A stretch of 64,000 bases of DNA, taken from positions 5,790,581 to 5,854,580 of the forward strand of contig NZ_CP047650.1 in assembly GCF_009906855.1 (NCBI RefSeq), read 5' to 3'. The DNA comes from Xylophilus rhododendri. Lineage in GTDB: Bacteria > Pseudomonadota > Gammaproteobacteria > Burkholderiales > Burkholderiaceae_C. The position numbers and the translations under genes are program-made. Shown here piece after piece: positions 25,093 through 33,887 of the stretch (position 1 is its first letter; the number at the start of each line of letters is the position of its first letter). The notes beneath the pieces are model-generated. The model saw nothing but the letters and a program-made list of their open reading frames with translations. It was not told the origin of the DNA and ran no database searches.

Positions 25093-25983
25093 ATGAGCCA
25101 AGCCTTCAACCATCGCCACCTGTACTACTTCTGGGTCGTCGCCAAGGAGGGCAGCATGTCGCGCGCCGCCGAGACGCTGGATATGGCGGTGCAGACTGTC
25201 AGCGCGCAAGTGCGCGAACTCGAGCGCGACCTGGGCTGCCAGCTGTTGCGGCCCGCTGGCCGCGGCCTGGCCTTGACCGAAGCCGGAACCGTCGCGATGC
25301 AGCAGGCCGAGCAGATCTTCCAGCTGTCGCAGGCGCTGCCCGAACAGGTCCTGGCCGCCGCCCAGGCGCCGGCGGCGCGCCTGGCGGTGGGCATTGCCGA
25401 CGGCCTGCCCAAGCTGGAAGTGCAGCGCCTGCTGCAGCCGGTGCTCGGCGTGCCCCATCTGCGCCTGGTCTGCGACGACGGCGAAATGGCCGACCTGCTG
25501 GCCGACCTGGTCCTGCACAAGCTCGACGTGGTGCTGACCGATCACCCCGCACCGCCGAACGCGCAGCTACGAGTTCACAGCCACTCCCTGGGCGCGTCGG
25601 ACATCGGCTGGTACGGCTCGGAGAAATGGTGGACGCTGGCGCACCAGGGCTTTCCCCTCTCGATGCGGGACGTGCCCATGCTGCTGCCCACCTCGCACTC
25701 GGTGGTGCGCGGCCAGCTCGACCGCTGGCTGCATCAGAAGGGCCTGCGGCCCAAGGTGGTCGGCGAGATCGAGGACAGCGCCTTGCTGGAAACCTTCGGC
25801 AGCACCGGCCTGGGCGTCTTCCCCGCGGCGATGGACATCGCAGAAGCGCTGCAAAAGCGCAGCCAGGTCCGGCTCATCGGCGCCTGCGACGGCGTGCAGG
25901 AGCACTACTACGCCATCAGCACCGAGCGCAAGGTGATGCATCCGCTGGTGCAGCAGATGCTCCGGCCGGCGTCCGCCAGGTGA
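25093..25983 (+). CDS. nhaR: LysR-type regulator, NhaR-like
   Basis: LysR-family regulator of 296 aa very close to NhaR in its N-terminal pattern: FNHRHLYYFWVVAKEGSMSR, AAETLDMAVQTVSAQVRELE and LGCQLLRPAGRGLALTEAG. The C-terminal effector domain begins near residue 95 and ends HYYAISTERKVMHPLV. NhaR in E. coli senses sodium and activates nhaA and other genes. No antiporter gene is near, so here it may act on other targets or in trans. It is divergent from the Ala-rich exported protein, 121 nt apart. The adjacent short-chain dehydrogenase converges on it. Confidence 0.85.
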   Translation: MSQAFNHRHLYYFWVVAKEGSMSRAAETLDMAVQTVSAQVRELERDLGCQLLRPAGRGLALTEAGTVAMQQAEQIFQLSQALPEQVLAAAQAPAARLAVGIADGLPKLEVQRLLQPVLGVPHLRLVCDDGEMADLLADLVLHKLDVVLTDHPAPPNAQLRVHSHSLGASDIGWYGSEKWWTLAHQGFPLSMRDVPMLLPTSHSVVRGQLDRWLHQKGLRPKVVGEIEDSALLETFGSTGLGVFPAAMDIAEALQKRSQVRLIGACDGVQEHYYAISTERKVMHPLVQQMLRPASAR

Positions 25984-26019
25984 TGGGAGGACACGCCCTG
26001 GCGCGTGCCCCCGCTGCGC

Positions 26020-26772
26020 CTAGATGGCCGAACCACCCGAGACGAACAAGGTCTCGCCCGTGATCCACCGCGCCTCGTCGCTGGCCAGGAACGCGGCCGG
26101 CAGGGCGATGTCCTCGGGCTGGCCGATACGGCCGAGCGGCGTGGTGGCGACAACCTGCTTCTCGAAGTCGCTGCCCAGGAAGCCCGCCGTATCCGTGCCT
26201 TCGGTCGCCACCATGCCGGGGTTGATCGCGTTCACCCGGATGTTCTTCGGGCCCAGCTCCTTGGCAAGCACCCGGGTGATGGTGTCCACCGCGCCCTTGG
26301 TGCCCGAGTAGATCGACGATCCCGGAGGCGCCAGGGTGCTCACCACGGAGCTGATGTTGACCACGCTGCCGCCGCTCGCCGGAAACAGCGGCAGCGCCGT
26401 CTTCACGGTGAGCAGGGTGCCCATGACGTTGGTGTCGAACTGGCGCCGGTACTCCTCGGTGGTGACCGACTCGATCGGGCTGAACGAATAGACGCCCGCG
26501 TTGTTGACCAGCACGTCGACACGGCCGTAGGCCTTCTTCACCTCGTCGAACAGGCGCACGACTTCGGCTTCCACCGCCACGCTGCCGCCGATGGCGACCG
26601 CCTTGCCGCCGGCCGCGGTGATGTCGGCCACCACCTTGTCGGCGCCCTCCTTGCTGGAGGAATAGTTCACCACCACCGAAGCGCCTTCCGCGGCCAGGCG
26701 GCGTGCGATGGCCGCGCCTATGCCCTTGGATGCACCGGTGACGACGGCGACCTTGTTTTCGAGTTTGCCCAT
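26020..26772 (-). CDS. SDR family oxidoreductase (3-oxoacyl-ACP reductase-like)
   Basis: Classical short-chain dehydrogenase/reductase of 250 aa. It has the NAD(P)-binding TGASKGIGAAIARRL, the NNAGV motif, catalytic Ser in NISSVVS, YSGTKG (catalytic Tyr/Lys) and the C-terminal ASDEARWITGETLFVSGGSAI. The TGASKGIG plus NYSSSKEGADK pattern is the NADP-preferring group that includes glucose 1-dehydrogenase-like and FabG-like enzymes; the substrate cannot be deduced. It is transcribed toward the NhaR-like gene with 36 nt between their ends. It is divergent from a second SDR gene about 260 nt away. Confidence 0.92.
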   Translation of the reverse strand: MGKLENKVAVVTGASKGIGAAIARRLAAEGASVVVNYSSSKEGADKVVADITAAGGKAVAIGGSVAVEAEVVRLFDEVKKAYGRVDVLVNNAGVYSFSPIESVTTEEYRRQFDTNVMGTLLTVKTALPLFPASGGSVVNISSVVSTLAPPGSSIYSGTKGAVDTITRVLAKELGPKNIRVNAINPGMVATEGTDTAGFLGSDFEKQVVATTPLGRIGQPEDIALPAAFLASDEARWITGETLFVSGGSAI

Positions 26773-27031
26773 GATGTTTGTCTTTCACGATCGGATGAAT
26801 CGCGGACTCGGGCCATGGCCGGCGACCCTGTCCGGTCCGCGCAGCATCAGTATTGGTTGGCCGCTGGATTTACAGAAGCCACGGGATTGGGAACTGAGTG
26901 TTGGCGAGCGGCGAACAAAGACTGGGCCATGGCAGCGCTGTCCTACGCCGACCCTGAAGATTTGCCGCCAAGCCGGACTCGCGAGGCCCTGGAGGATGAA
27001 GTCCTGATCCAACTTTTCCCAGGAGAGCACC

Positions 27032-27925
27032 TTGTCCGACCGCCTCACCATGCAAGACCCCCGCGATCAATATCCGAAGCCGCCTTTTCCCCTGCAGCCG
27101 CAAGCGGTGCCCGGCAAGGCCTCCCGCATGGAGCCGGTGCCCGACCATGGCGAGACGAGTTACCAGGGCTCGGGCAAGCTCAAGGGCCGCAAGGCCCTGA
27201 TCACCGGCGGCGACAGCGGCATCGGACGCGCCGCGGCCATCGCCTATGCACGCGAAGGCGCGGACGTGGCCATCGCCTATCTCCCGGCCGAGCAGGCCGA
27301 TGCGGACGAAGTCATCCGCCTGATCGAGGCCGAAGGCCGCAAGGCGCTGGCACTGCCGGGCGACGTCACGGACGAAAGCTGGTGCCGCGAACTCGTCGCC
27401 AAGACCGTCGACACGCTGGGAGGCCTCGACATCCTGGTCATCAACGCGGGCCGCCAGCAGAACCGCAAGGACATCTCCCAGGTGACGACCGAAGACTTCG
27501 ACAAGACGCTGAAGACCAACCTCTACGCCCTGCACTGGATCGCCCAGGCCGCCGTGCCGCACCTGCCGGCCGGCGCGGCGGTCATCACGACGGCCTCGAT
27601 CCAGGCCTACGAGCCATCGGCCATCCTGCTCGACTACGCCACCACCAAGGCCGGGATCGTGGCCTATACCAAGGCGCTGGCCAAGCAGCTGTTGAAGAAG
27701 GGCATACGCGCCAACGTGGTGGCGCCGGGGCCGTTCTGGACGCCGCTGCAGTCCTCGGGCGGACAGCCGCCGGAGAAGGTCACCGAGTTCGGCACGGAAA
27801 GCGCCTACGGCCGGCCCGGCCAGCCGGTGGAGATCGCGCCGGTGTATGTGCTGCTGGCCAGCCAGGAAGCCAGCTTCATCAGCGGAGAGGTGTACGGCGT
27901 GACCGGCGGGGCCGGCGTGGCCTAG
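27032..27925 (+). CDS. SDR family oxidoreductase, YghA/YhdG-like
   Basis: Extended-N-terminus short-chain dehydrogenase (297 aa) of the group with E. coli YghA and Bacillus YhdG. The hallmark is an N-terminal QDPRDQYPKPPFPLQPQA tail, then the NAD(P) motif TGGDSGIGRAAAIAYAREGA, INAGRQQ, TASIQAYEPS, YATTKAG (catalytic Tyr/Lys) and FISGEVYGVTGGAGVA. Members are NADP-dependent aldehyde/ketone reductases often induced by stress. The TTG at 27032 is chosen because AGGAGA is 5 nt upstream; an ATG at 27050 (MQDPRDQYPK) is the alternative. No operon partner is evident. Confidence 0.93.
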   Translation: MSDRLTMQDPRDQYPKPPFPLQPQAVPGKASRMEPVPDHGETSYQGSGKLKGRKALITGGDSGIGRAAAIAYAREGADVAIAYLPAEQADADEVIRLIEAEGRKALALPGDVTDESWCRELVAKTVDTLGGLDILVINAGRQQNRKDISQVTTEDFDKTLKTNLYALHWIAQAAVPHLPAGAAVITTASIQAYEPSAILLDYATTKAGIVAYTKALAKQLLKKGIRANVVAPGPFWTPLQSSGGQPPEKVTEFGTESAYGRPGQPVEIAPVYVLLASQEASFISGEVYGVTGGAGVA

Positions 27926-28039
27926 GCCTGCTTCCTGCCGGGCGGCGGCCGACGCCCGCATAAGCAAGCGCGGAAATCTTCTTTTCCGGGACGGCCGGGC
28001 CCCCTAGGCTCGTCGTCTTTGCCTTGCACACCCAGCGCC

Positions 28040-29275
28040 ATGAATGCATTCGTTTCCCTCTCGGAACCCAGCGCGGCCCAAGACCCGGCCCTGCCGGGCT
28101 CTGACGTCCTGCGGCGCCTCACCGAGACCATCGCCCAGGGCGCTTCGGAGCGTGACCAGCAGCGCATCCACCCCTACGAGGCGGTCGGCCTGCTGCGCCA
28201 GGCCCGCTACGGCGCGCTGCGCCTGCCGCGCGAACACGCCGGCGGCGGCGCCACGCTGCGCCAGCTGCTGGGCTCGGTGCTGGAGCTGGCGGCGGCCGAT
28301 TCCAACGTGGCCCATGTGCTGCGCAACCATTTCTCCTTCGTCGAACGTTTCGTGCTGCCGGCGCCCGGCCAGGCCCCGAGCCGCTGGCTGGACGCGGTGG
28401 CGCAGGGCGCGATCTTCGGCGTGGCCGCCGGCGAGCTGTCCACCGCCGCGGTGGGCGACGGCAGCCTGGACACCACCGTCGTGCCCGATCCGGCCGGCGG
28501 CTGGCGCCTGAACGGCATCAAGTTCTACAGCACCGGCAGCCTCTACGCCGACTACGTGGCGGTACGCGCCAGCCTGCCCGACGGCCATGCCGCCACCGCC
28601 GTGGTGCCGGTGGACCGGGCCGGCGTGCGGCTGGACGACGACTGGTTCGGCATGGGCCAGCGCCTCACCGGCACCGGCACCACCCGGCTGACCGATGTCC
28701 ACCTGACCGGGGACGAACTGCTGCTGGACCGCGACGGCCACGACTACCGCATCCCCTACAGCTCGGCCATCGCGCAGCTCTTCCTGACCACCGTCAACGC
28801 CGGCATCCTGCGGGCCGTGCAGCACGAGGCGGTCGCGCTGGTGAAGCGGCGCGGCGACCGCAATTTCGCCCACGGGCTGGCGGCGCGGCCGGAGGACGAT
28901 CCGGTGCTGCAGCAGGAGATCGGCGAGATCGCCAGCGCCGCCTTCGCCGCCGAGGCCACGGTGCTGGCCGCGGCCGATGCACTCGACCGGGTGGCCGAGT
29001 CGCGCCAGCGCGGCGCGCACGACCGGGAACTGGCCCTGCAGGGCGCCCTGGCCGCGTCCAAGGCCAAGGTGGTGGTCGACAGCCTCACGCTGCGCGCCGC
29101 CACCCAGCTCTTCGACGTGGGCGGCGCCTCGGCCGCCACCCAGCGCTACAACCTCGACCGCCACTGGCGCAATGCCCGCACCCTGGCATCGCACAACCCG
29201 GCCAGCCTGAAGGCACGTCTGCTCGGCCAGTACGAGGTGCACGGCACGCCACTGCCCACGGGCGGCTTCTTCTGA
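28040..29275 (+). CDS. Acyl-CoA dehydrogenase-fold flavoprotein, SfnB-like
   Basis: Flavoprotein of 411 aa with the acyl-CoA dehydrogenase fold, closest in pattern to the SfnB/DszC-type group (FMNH2-dependent monooxygenases or oxidases for organosulfur compounds). Segments include LLRQARYGALRLPREHAGGG, FYSTGSLYADYVAVRA, FGMGQRLTGTGTTRLTDVHL and RAATQLFDVGGASAATQRY. No acyl-CoA-specific active-site Glu loop is obvious. ATG at 28040 is used; an in-frame start at 28019 is 7 codons upstream. It converges with the flavin-dependent monooxygenase gene, 4 nt apart, and the two plus the ABC genes look like an organosulfur cluster. Confidence 0.85.
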   Translation: MNAFVSLSEPSAAQDPALPGSDVLRRLTETIAQGASERDQQRIHPYEAVGLLRQARYGALRLPREHAGGGATLRQLLGSVLELAAADSNVAHVLRNHFSFVERFVLPAPGQAPSRWLDAVAQGAIFGVAAGELSTAAVGDGSLDTTVVPDPAGGWRLNGIKFYSTGSLYADYVAVRASLPDGHAATAVVPVDRAGVRLDDDWFGMGQRLTGTGTTRLTDVHLTGDELLLDRDGHDYRIPYSSAIAQLFLTTVNAGILRAVQHEAVALVKRRGDRNFAHGLAARPEDDPVLQQEIGEIASAAFAAEATVLAAADALDRVAESRQRGAHDRELALQGALAASKAKVVVDSLTLRAATQLFDVGGASAATQRYNLDRHWRNARTLASHNPASLKARLLGQYEVHGTPLPTGGFF

Positions 29276-29279
29276 ATCC

Positions 29280-30437
29280 TTAAAGCCGCAAGCCGGCCTG
29301 TTTCATCAGGGGCAGGACTTTCTGCCCGAAGTGGGCCAGGTCGGGCTCGAAGTCGAAGAAGCTCAGCTGCACGCCGCCGATGCCGGTGGCCTGCAACGCC
29401 AGGAACTGATCGACGATCTGCTGGGGCGAGCCGACCAGCACCAGGTTGCCGCCCACGATGCGGTGCTCGCGCAGCCGGTCCTTCTTCCAGCCCTGGGCAT
29501 CGCTCACCGCGCCGCGGGCGATGAAGCCGTCCACCGCGCCGTCGTCGGCGCCCGCGACGATGGCGCGGTAGTAGTCCCAGGCTTCCTGTTCGGTGTCGCG
29601 GCAGACCACGGTGGGGTTGATCAGGATACGCACGCTGCGGCCAGCCTCGGCGGCGGCCGCCTGGATGCGGGCGTTGTGCGCGGGCAGGGCGGGCAGGGCC
29701 TCGTCGATGCCGGTGCCGCCGGGGCTGGGGGTGAAGACGATGTCCGAATGCCGCGCCGCATAGGCCATGCCGGCGGGCGAACCGGTGGCGTTGACCAGGA
29801 TGGGCCGGCCGTACAGCGGCTTGGGAGTGACGTAGGCGCCGGTGGTCCGCCAGAACTCGCCCTGGTAGTCCAGGTTGCCCTCGGCCGCCCAGAAGCCTTC
29901 GGCGATGCGGGAGAACTCGTCGGCCATGGCGTAGCGGCGGTCGTGCTCGGCGCGCTCCATGCCGAACATCGGCGCCTCGTAGGCCAGGTGGCCGGTCACC
30001 AGGTTGATGCCCCAGCGGCCCTTGGAGATGTGGTCCAGCGTGGCGCCGAATTTGGCCAGGTGCAGGGGATGCCAGGGGCCGTAGAGCACATGCAGGGTGC
30101 TGATCAGCAGGATGCGGCTGGTCAGCCCGCACAGCGCCGCCGTGGCCATGAAGGAATCGATGGACTGTTCGCGGTACTGCATCGCGCCGCCATGGCCGCC
30201 CTTGCCCACCCACTGGGCCAGGCCGAAGGCCAGGTCGAAGCCCAGGGCCTCGGCCTGCAGGGTGAGGCGGCTGTTGTAGTCGAAGCTCCAGTCGGTGCCA
30301 CGCGGCGCGGTGGAGGCCGACCAGCCGCCGCTTTGCAGCGGCAGAAACAGGCCCAGCAGCATCGGCTGGCGCAGCACGGCGGAAAGCGGGCTGTGGGGAA
30401 ATTCGGCGGGGGAGCGGGGAACAGGCAGTGCGGACAT
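29280..30437 (-). CDS. LLM class flavin-dependent monooxygenase, SfnG/MsuD-like
   Basis: Luciferase-like FMN-dependent monooxygenase of 385 aa. The beta-barrel pattern includes RGTDWSFDYNSRLTLQAEAL, LHVLYGPWHPLHLAKFGATL, DHISKGRWGINLVTGHLAYE and GRPILVNATGSPAGMAYAAR. The GTDWSFDYN and INLVTG elements match the dimethyl-sulfone (SfnG) and alkanesulfonate (SsuD/MsuD) group that releases sulfite or methanesulfinate using FMNH2; pyrimidine monooxygenase RutA is a related alternative. The ATG at 30437 lies 38 nt after the ABC ATPase stop, so it is probably the last gene of that operon. No flavin reductase is seen in the window. Confidence 0.85.
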   Translation of the reverse strand: MSALPVPRSPAEFPHSPLSAVLRQPMLLGLFLPLQSGGWSASTAPRGTDWSFDYNSRLTLQAEALGFDLAFGLAQWVGKGGHGGAMQYREQSIDSFMATAALCGLTSRILLISTLHVLYGPWHPLHLAKFGATLDHISKGRWGINLVTGHLAYEAPMFGMERAEHDRRYAMADEFSRIAEGFWAAEGNLDYQGEFWRTTGAYVTPKPLYGRPILVNATGSPAGMAYAARHSDIVFTPSPGGTGIDEALPALPAHNARIQAAAAEAGRSVRILINPTVVCRDTEQEAWDYYRAIVAGADDGAVDGFIARGAVSDAQGWKKDRLREHRIVGGNLVLVGSPQQIVDQFLALQATGIGGVQLSFFDFEPDLAHFGQKVLPLMKQAGLRL

Positions 30438-30475
30438 TCGGGGAAGCGGGGCCGCCAGCGCGGCACTTTGAGGGG

Positions 30476-32095
30476 TCAGGCAGCCAGGGGAAAGTCCTGC
30501 CGCGCCCGGCCGGGCATGGCGGCCAGCAGGCTGCGGGTATAGGCGTGGCGCGGATGGCGGAACAGCTCGCCGGTGGCGGCTTCCTCCACCACCCGGCCGT
30601 GCTGCATCACCGCGATGCGGTCGCAGACCTGGGCGGCCACCCGCAGGTCGTGGGTGATGAAGACGATGGACAGGCCCAGGCGCCGGCGCAGGTCTTCCAG
30701 CAGGGCCAGCACCTGGGCCTGCACCGAGACGTCGAGCGCGGAGACCGGCTCGTCCGCCACCAGCACCTCGGGTTTCATGGCCAGGGCACGCGCCAGGCCG
30801 ATGCGCTGGCGCTGGCCGCCGGAGAACTCGTGCGGCAGGCGGCCCAGCGCGTCGGGCGACAGGCCGACCAGGGCGAACCACTCCTTGGCCTCGGCTTCGG
30901 CCCGGGCTCGCGGAACGCCCTGGGCCAGCGGGCCCTGGATGACGGAATCGCCGACGCGGCGGCGCGGGTCCAGCGAGCCATAGGGGTCCTGGAACACCAT
31001 CTGCACCCGCGGGTCCGGTCCGGGGGCGGCATCGCGGCCGGCCACCTGGATGCGGCCGCCGTCGCTGCCCAGCAGGCCGACCAGGCAGCGCGCCAGGGTC
31101 GACTTGCCGGAGCCGCTCTCGCCCACGATGCCGAGCGTGCTGCCGCGAGCCAGTTTCAGGCCGACGCCGTCCAGGGCATGAGTGACCCGTTGATTGCGCA
31201 GCCAGCGCGAGCCGCTGCGGTAGGTCTTCTGCAGGCCCTCGGCGGCCAGCACCTCTTCGCCGCTGGCGGCCGGGGACGGCTCGCGCGGCAAGCCGTGCGG
31301 CACGGCGGCCAGCAGCGCCCGGGTATAGGCATGGCGCGGCGAGCCCAGCACCTCGCGTGCACTGCCCGACTCCACGACGCGCCCGTGCTGCATCACCGCC
31401 ACCCGGTCGGCGATGTCGGCCACCACACCGAAGTCGTGGGTGATGAAGAGCACGGCGGTGCCGCGCCGCTGCTGCAGCTCGCGGATCAGCTTGAGGATCT
31501 GCGCCTGCGTGGTCACGTCCAGCGCGGTGGTGGGCTCGTCGGCCACCAGCACCCGCGGATCCAGCGCCAGGGCCATGGCGATCATCGCCCGCTGGCGCTG
31601 GCCGCCCGAGAGCTGGTGGGCATGGGCCTGCAGCGCGGCGGCGGGGTCGGCGATCCGCACGTCCTGCAGCAGCTGCAGGCAGCGGGCCTCGATCTCGCGG
31701 CGGCGCAGCCCGGTGTGCGCGCGGAAGATCTCGGCCAGCTGCTGGCCGATGGTCATCAGCGGGTTGAGCGCGCTCATCGGCTCCTGGAAGATCATGCCGA
31801 TGCCCGCGCCGCGGATGCGGCGCATGGCGGATTCGGGCAGGGTCGCCAGGTTCTGGCCGTCGAACAACACGCCGCCCGAAATAATGGGCAGGGCGCCCGG
31901 CAAGAGGCGCGTGACGGCGGCGGCCGCCACCGACTTGCCCGAGCCGCTCTCGCCGACCAGGCAGAGCACCTCGCCGGCCTGCAGGCTCAGGTTCAGGTCT
32001 TGCACGGCATGGGCGCGGTCGGCACCCGGGGGCAGGGCGACGGTGAGCCGGTCCAGGCTCAGCACGGCGGTATCTCTCGGTTGGGCGGTCGACAT
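30476..32095 (-). CDS. ABC transporter with two fused ATPase domains (peptide/glutathione type)
   Basis: ATP-binding protein of 539 aa with two ABC modules, like GsiA or fused DppD-DppF. Module 1: Walker A GESGSGKSVAAAAVTRL, LSGGQRQRAMIAMALALDP, Walker B VLVADEPTTALD. Module 2: GESGSGKSTLARCLVGLLG, FSGGQRQRIGLARALAMKP, VLVADEPVSALD. Each half ends in a short oligopeptide-transporter C-terminal region (RHAYTRALLAAVPHGLP; RHAYTRSLLAAMPGRA). The ATG at 32095 shares its A with the stop of the permease, so the genes are translationally coupled. A much longer upstream frame is only an antisense shadow. Confidence 0.94.
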   Translation of the reverse strand: MSTAQPRDTAVLSLDRLTVALPPGADRAHAVQDLNLSLQAGEVLCLVGESGSGKSVAAAAVTRLLPGALPIISGGVLFDGQNLATLPESAMRRIRGAGIGMIFQEPMSALNPLMTIGQQLAEIFRAHTGLRRREIEARCLQLLQDVRIADPAAALQAHAHQLSGGQRQRAMIAMALALDPRVLVADEPTTALDVTTQAQILKLIRELQQRRGTAVLFITHDFGVVADIADRVAVMQHGRVVESGSAREVLGSPRHAYTRALLAAVPHGLPREPSPAASGEEVLAAEGLQKTYRSGSRWLRNQRVTHALDGVGLKLARGSTLGIVGESGSGKSTLARCLVGLLGSDGGRIQVAGRDAAPGPDPRVQMVFQDPYGSLDPRRRVGDSVIQGPLAQGVPRARAEAEAKEWFALVGLSPDALGRLPHEFSGGQRQRIGLARALAMKPEVLVADEPVSALDVSVQAQVLALLEDLRRRLGLSIVFITHDLRVAAQVCDRIAVMQHGRVVEEAATGELFRHPRHAYTRSLLAAMPGRARQDFPLAA

Positions 32096-32910
32096 CAGAA
32101 GGCCCCTCGCTGGCGCGGGTTGAGCAGGTCGGTCAGGCCGTTGCCGATCAGGTTCAGCGCCACCACGGTCAGGAAGATGGCGGCGCCGGGCAGGGCGGTC
32201 ATGTACCAGGCGGTGCGCAGCACCTCGCGGCCCGAGCCGATCATGCTGCCCCAGGAGGCGATGTTGGGATCGCCCAGGCCCAGGAAGGACAGCGAGGCCT
32301 CGGTGAGGATGGCGTGGCCGATCAGGATGGACACCATCACCAGCGCCGGCGTCAGCACATTGGGCAGCACATGCAGCCACAGGATGCGGCCGTGGCGCAG
32401 GCCCTGCAGCCGGGCGGCTGCCACGAACTCGCTGGCGCGCAGGCGCAGCGCCTCGGCGCGCACCAGGCGGGCGATGTTGGGCCAGCCGGTGACGGCGATG
32501 CCCAGCACGATGCTGGCCACCGTGGGCCGCAGGATCACCACCAGCACGATGGTGAAGACCAGCGAGGGCATGGTCTGGAAGATGTCGGTCAGCCGCATCA
32601 GCAGCGCATCGACCGCGCCGCCGAAATAGCCGGCGATGCTGCCCACCAGCAGCCCGCACAGGGCGGCCAGCAGGCCGGCCGCCAGGCCGATCAGCAGCGA
32701 GAAACGCGCGCCGTGCAGGATGCCGGCCAGCAGGTCGCGGCCCAGCATGTCGGTGCCAAGCGGATGAGCCGCCTCGCTGCCCGGCCACTGGTAGGGCCGG
32801 GCCACCATGTCGAGCGGATGGGGGCCGGTCAGCACACTCGCCAGCAGCGCGCCGGCGATCACGGCCAGCAGCAGCAGGATGCCGGCGAGCAGTCCGGGGC
32901 GGCGGCTCAT
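32095..32910 (-). CDS. ABC transporter permease, DppC-like
   Basis: Inner-membrane permease of 271 aa. It opens with a hydrophobic helix (LLAGILLLLAVIAGALLASV) and has the extracellular EAAHPLGTDMLGRDLLAGIL motif of DppC/OppC proteins. It carries the EAA-loop-like segment FVAAARLQGLRHGRILWLHV that docks on the ATPase, then LTEASLSFLGLGDPN near the end. It is translationally coupled to both neighbours: start overlaps the DppB-like stop by 4 nt (ATGA) and its stop shares one base with the ATPase start. Confidence 0.94.
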   Translation of the reverse strand: MSRRPGLLAGILLLLAVIAGALLASVLTGPHPLDMVARPYQWPGSEAAHPLGTDMLGRDLLAGILHGARFSLLIGLAAGLLAALCGLLVGSIAGYFGGAVDALLMRLTDIFQTMPSLVFTIVLVVILRPTVASIVLGIAVTGWPNIARLVRAEALRLRASEFVAAARLQGLRHGRILWLHVLPNVLTPALVMVSILIGHAILTEASLSFLGLGDPNIASWGSMIGSGREVLRTAWYMTALPGAAIFLTVVALNLIGNGLTDLLNPRQRGAF

Positions 32911-33881
32911 GCACGGCCTCCCAGCTCGCCGATGCGGGGATCGAGCCGGCTGTAGAGCAGGTCGGTCAGCAGGTTGACCAGCATCACGAAGAAGGAGCTG
33001 AAGAGCAGGATGCCGAGCAGCAGGTTCACGTCCCGGCTGGTCACCGCGTACAGCGCCAACTGGCCCAGGCCCGGCCAGGCGAAGACCGTCTCGATGGTGA
33101 TGGAGCCGGCCAGCAGCGCGCCGAACTGCAGCCCGGTCATGGTGACGATGGAGAGCATGGCGTTGGGCACGATGTGGCGCAGCACCACCCGCCAGCGCGA
33201 CAGGCCCTTCGCGGTGGCGGTGCGCACGAAGTCGAGACGGTCCACCTCCAGCACCGAGGCGCGCATCAGCCGCGCATACACCGCCAGGTAGTAGAGCGAC
33301 AGGCAGGCGCCGGGCAGCACCAGGTGGCGGGCCGCGTCCAGCCAATGGGCGGGGCCTTGCAGGTCGATGGTGATGTCCGACAGGCCGCCGGTGGGCAGCC
33401 AGCCGAGCTTGACCGAGAACAGCACGATCAGCATCAGCCCCACCCAGAACAGCGGCGTGGCGAAACCGATGGTGGTGAACAGCGAGACCACCGGCTCCAC
33501 CCAGCGCCGCCGGGTGAGCGCCGCCCAGGCGCCGAGCGAGGTGCCGATCACCAGCGCCACCAGCAGGGCCGACACCACCAGCAGGGCGGTGGCGGGCAGC
33601 CGGCCCCAGATCAGGTGCATCACCGACTCGTTGGCGCGGAAGGACCAGCCCAGGTTCAGCGAGGCGATCTTCCGCAGGTAGTGGCCGAACTGCACCGGCA
33701 GCGGCTGGTCGATGCCGAACTGGCCGCGCAGCGCGGCCATGAATTCCGGCGTGGCCGCACCCGCCTCGCCGGCGATCACGTCGGCCATGTCGCCGGGCGC
33801 GGCTTTGAGCAGGAAGAAGTTCATCACGATGATCACCAGCGCCACCGGGATCATCTGGAACAGGCGCTTGAGGACGTACAC
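32907..33881 (-). CDS. ABC transporter permease, DppB-like
   Basis: Inner-membrane permease of 324 aa with about six helices. N-terminal MYVLKRLFQMIPVALVIIVM and the conserved periplasmic NFFLLKAAPGD are typical of DppB/OppB/NikB. The EAA loop appears in DFVRTATAKGLSRWRVVLRH. The segment GSITIETVFAWPGLGQLALY is another family mark. It starts 6 nt after the substrate-binding protein stop. Together with the DppC-like subunit it forms the membrane channel. Confidence 0.94.
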   Translation of the reverse strand: MYVLKRLFQMIPVALVIIVMNFFLLKAAPGDMADVIAGEAGAATPEFMAALRGQFGIDQPLPVQFGHYLRKIASLNLGWSFRANESVMHLIWGRLPATALLVVSALLVALVIGTSLGAWAALTRRRWVEPVVSLFTTIGFATPLFWVGLMLIVLFSVKLGWLPTGGLSDITIDLQGPAHWLDAARHLVLPGACLSLYYLAVYARLMRASVLEVDRLDFVRTATAKGLSRWRVVLRHIVPNAMLSIVTMTGLQFGALLAGSITIETVFAWPGLGQLALYAVTSRDVNLLLGILLFSSFFVMLVNLLTDLLYSRLDPRIGELGGRA

Positions 33882-33887
33882 CGGTGC

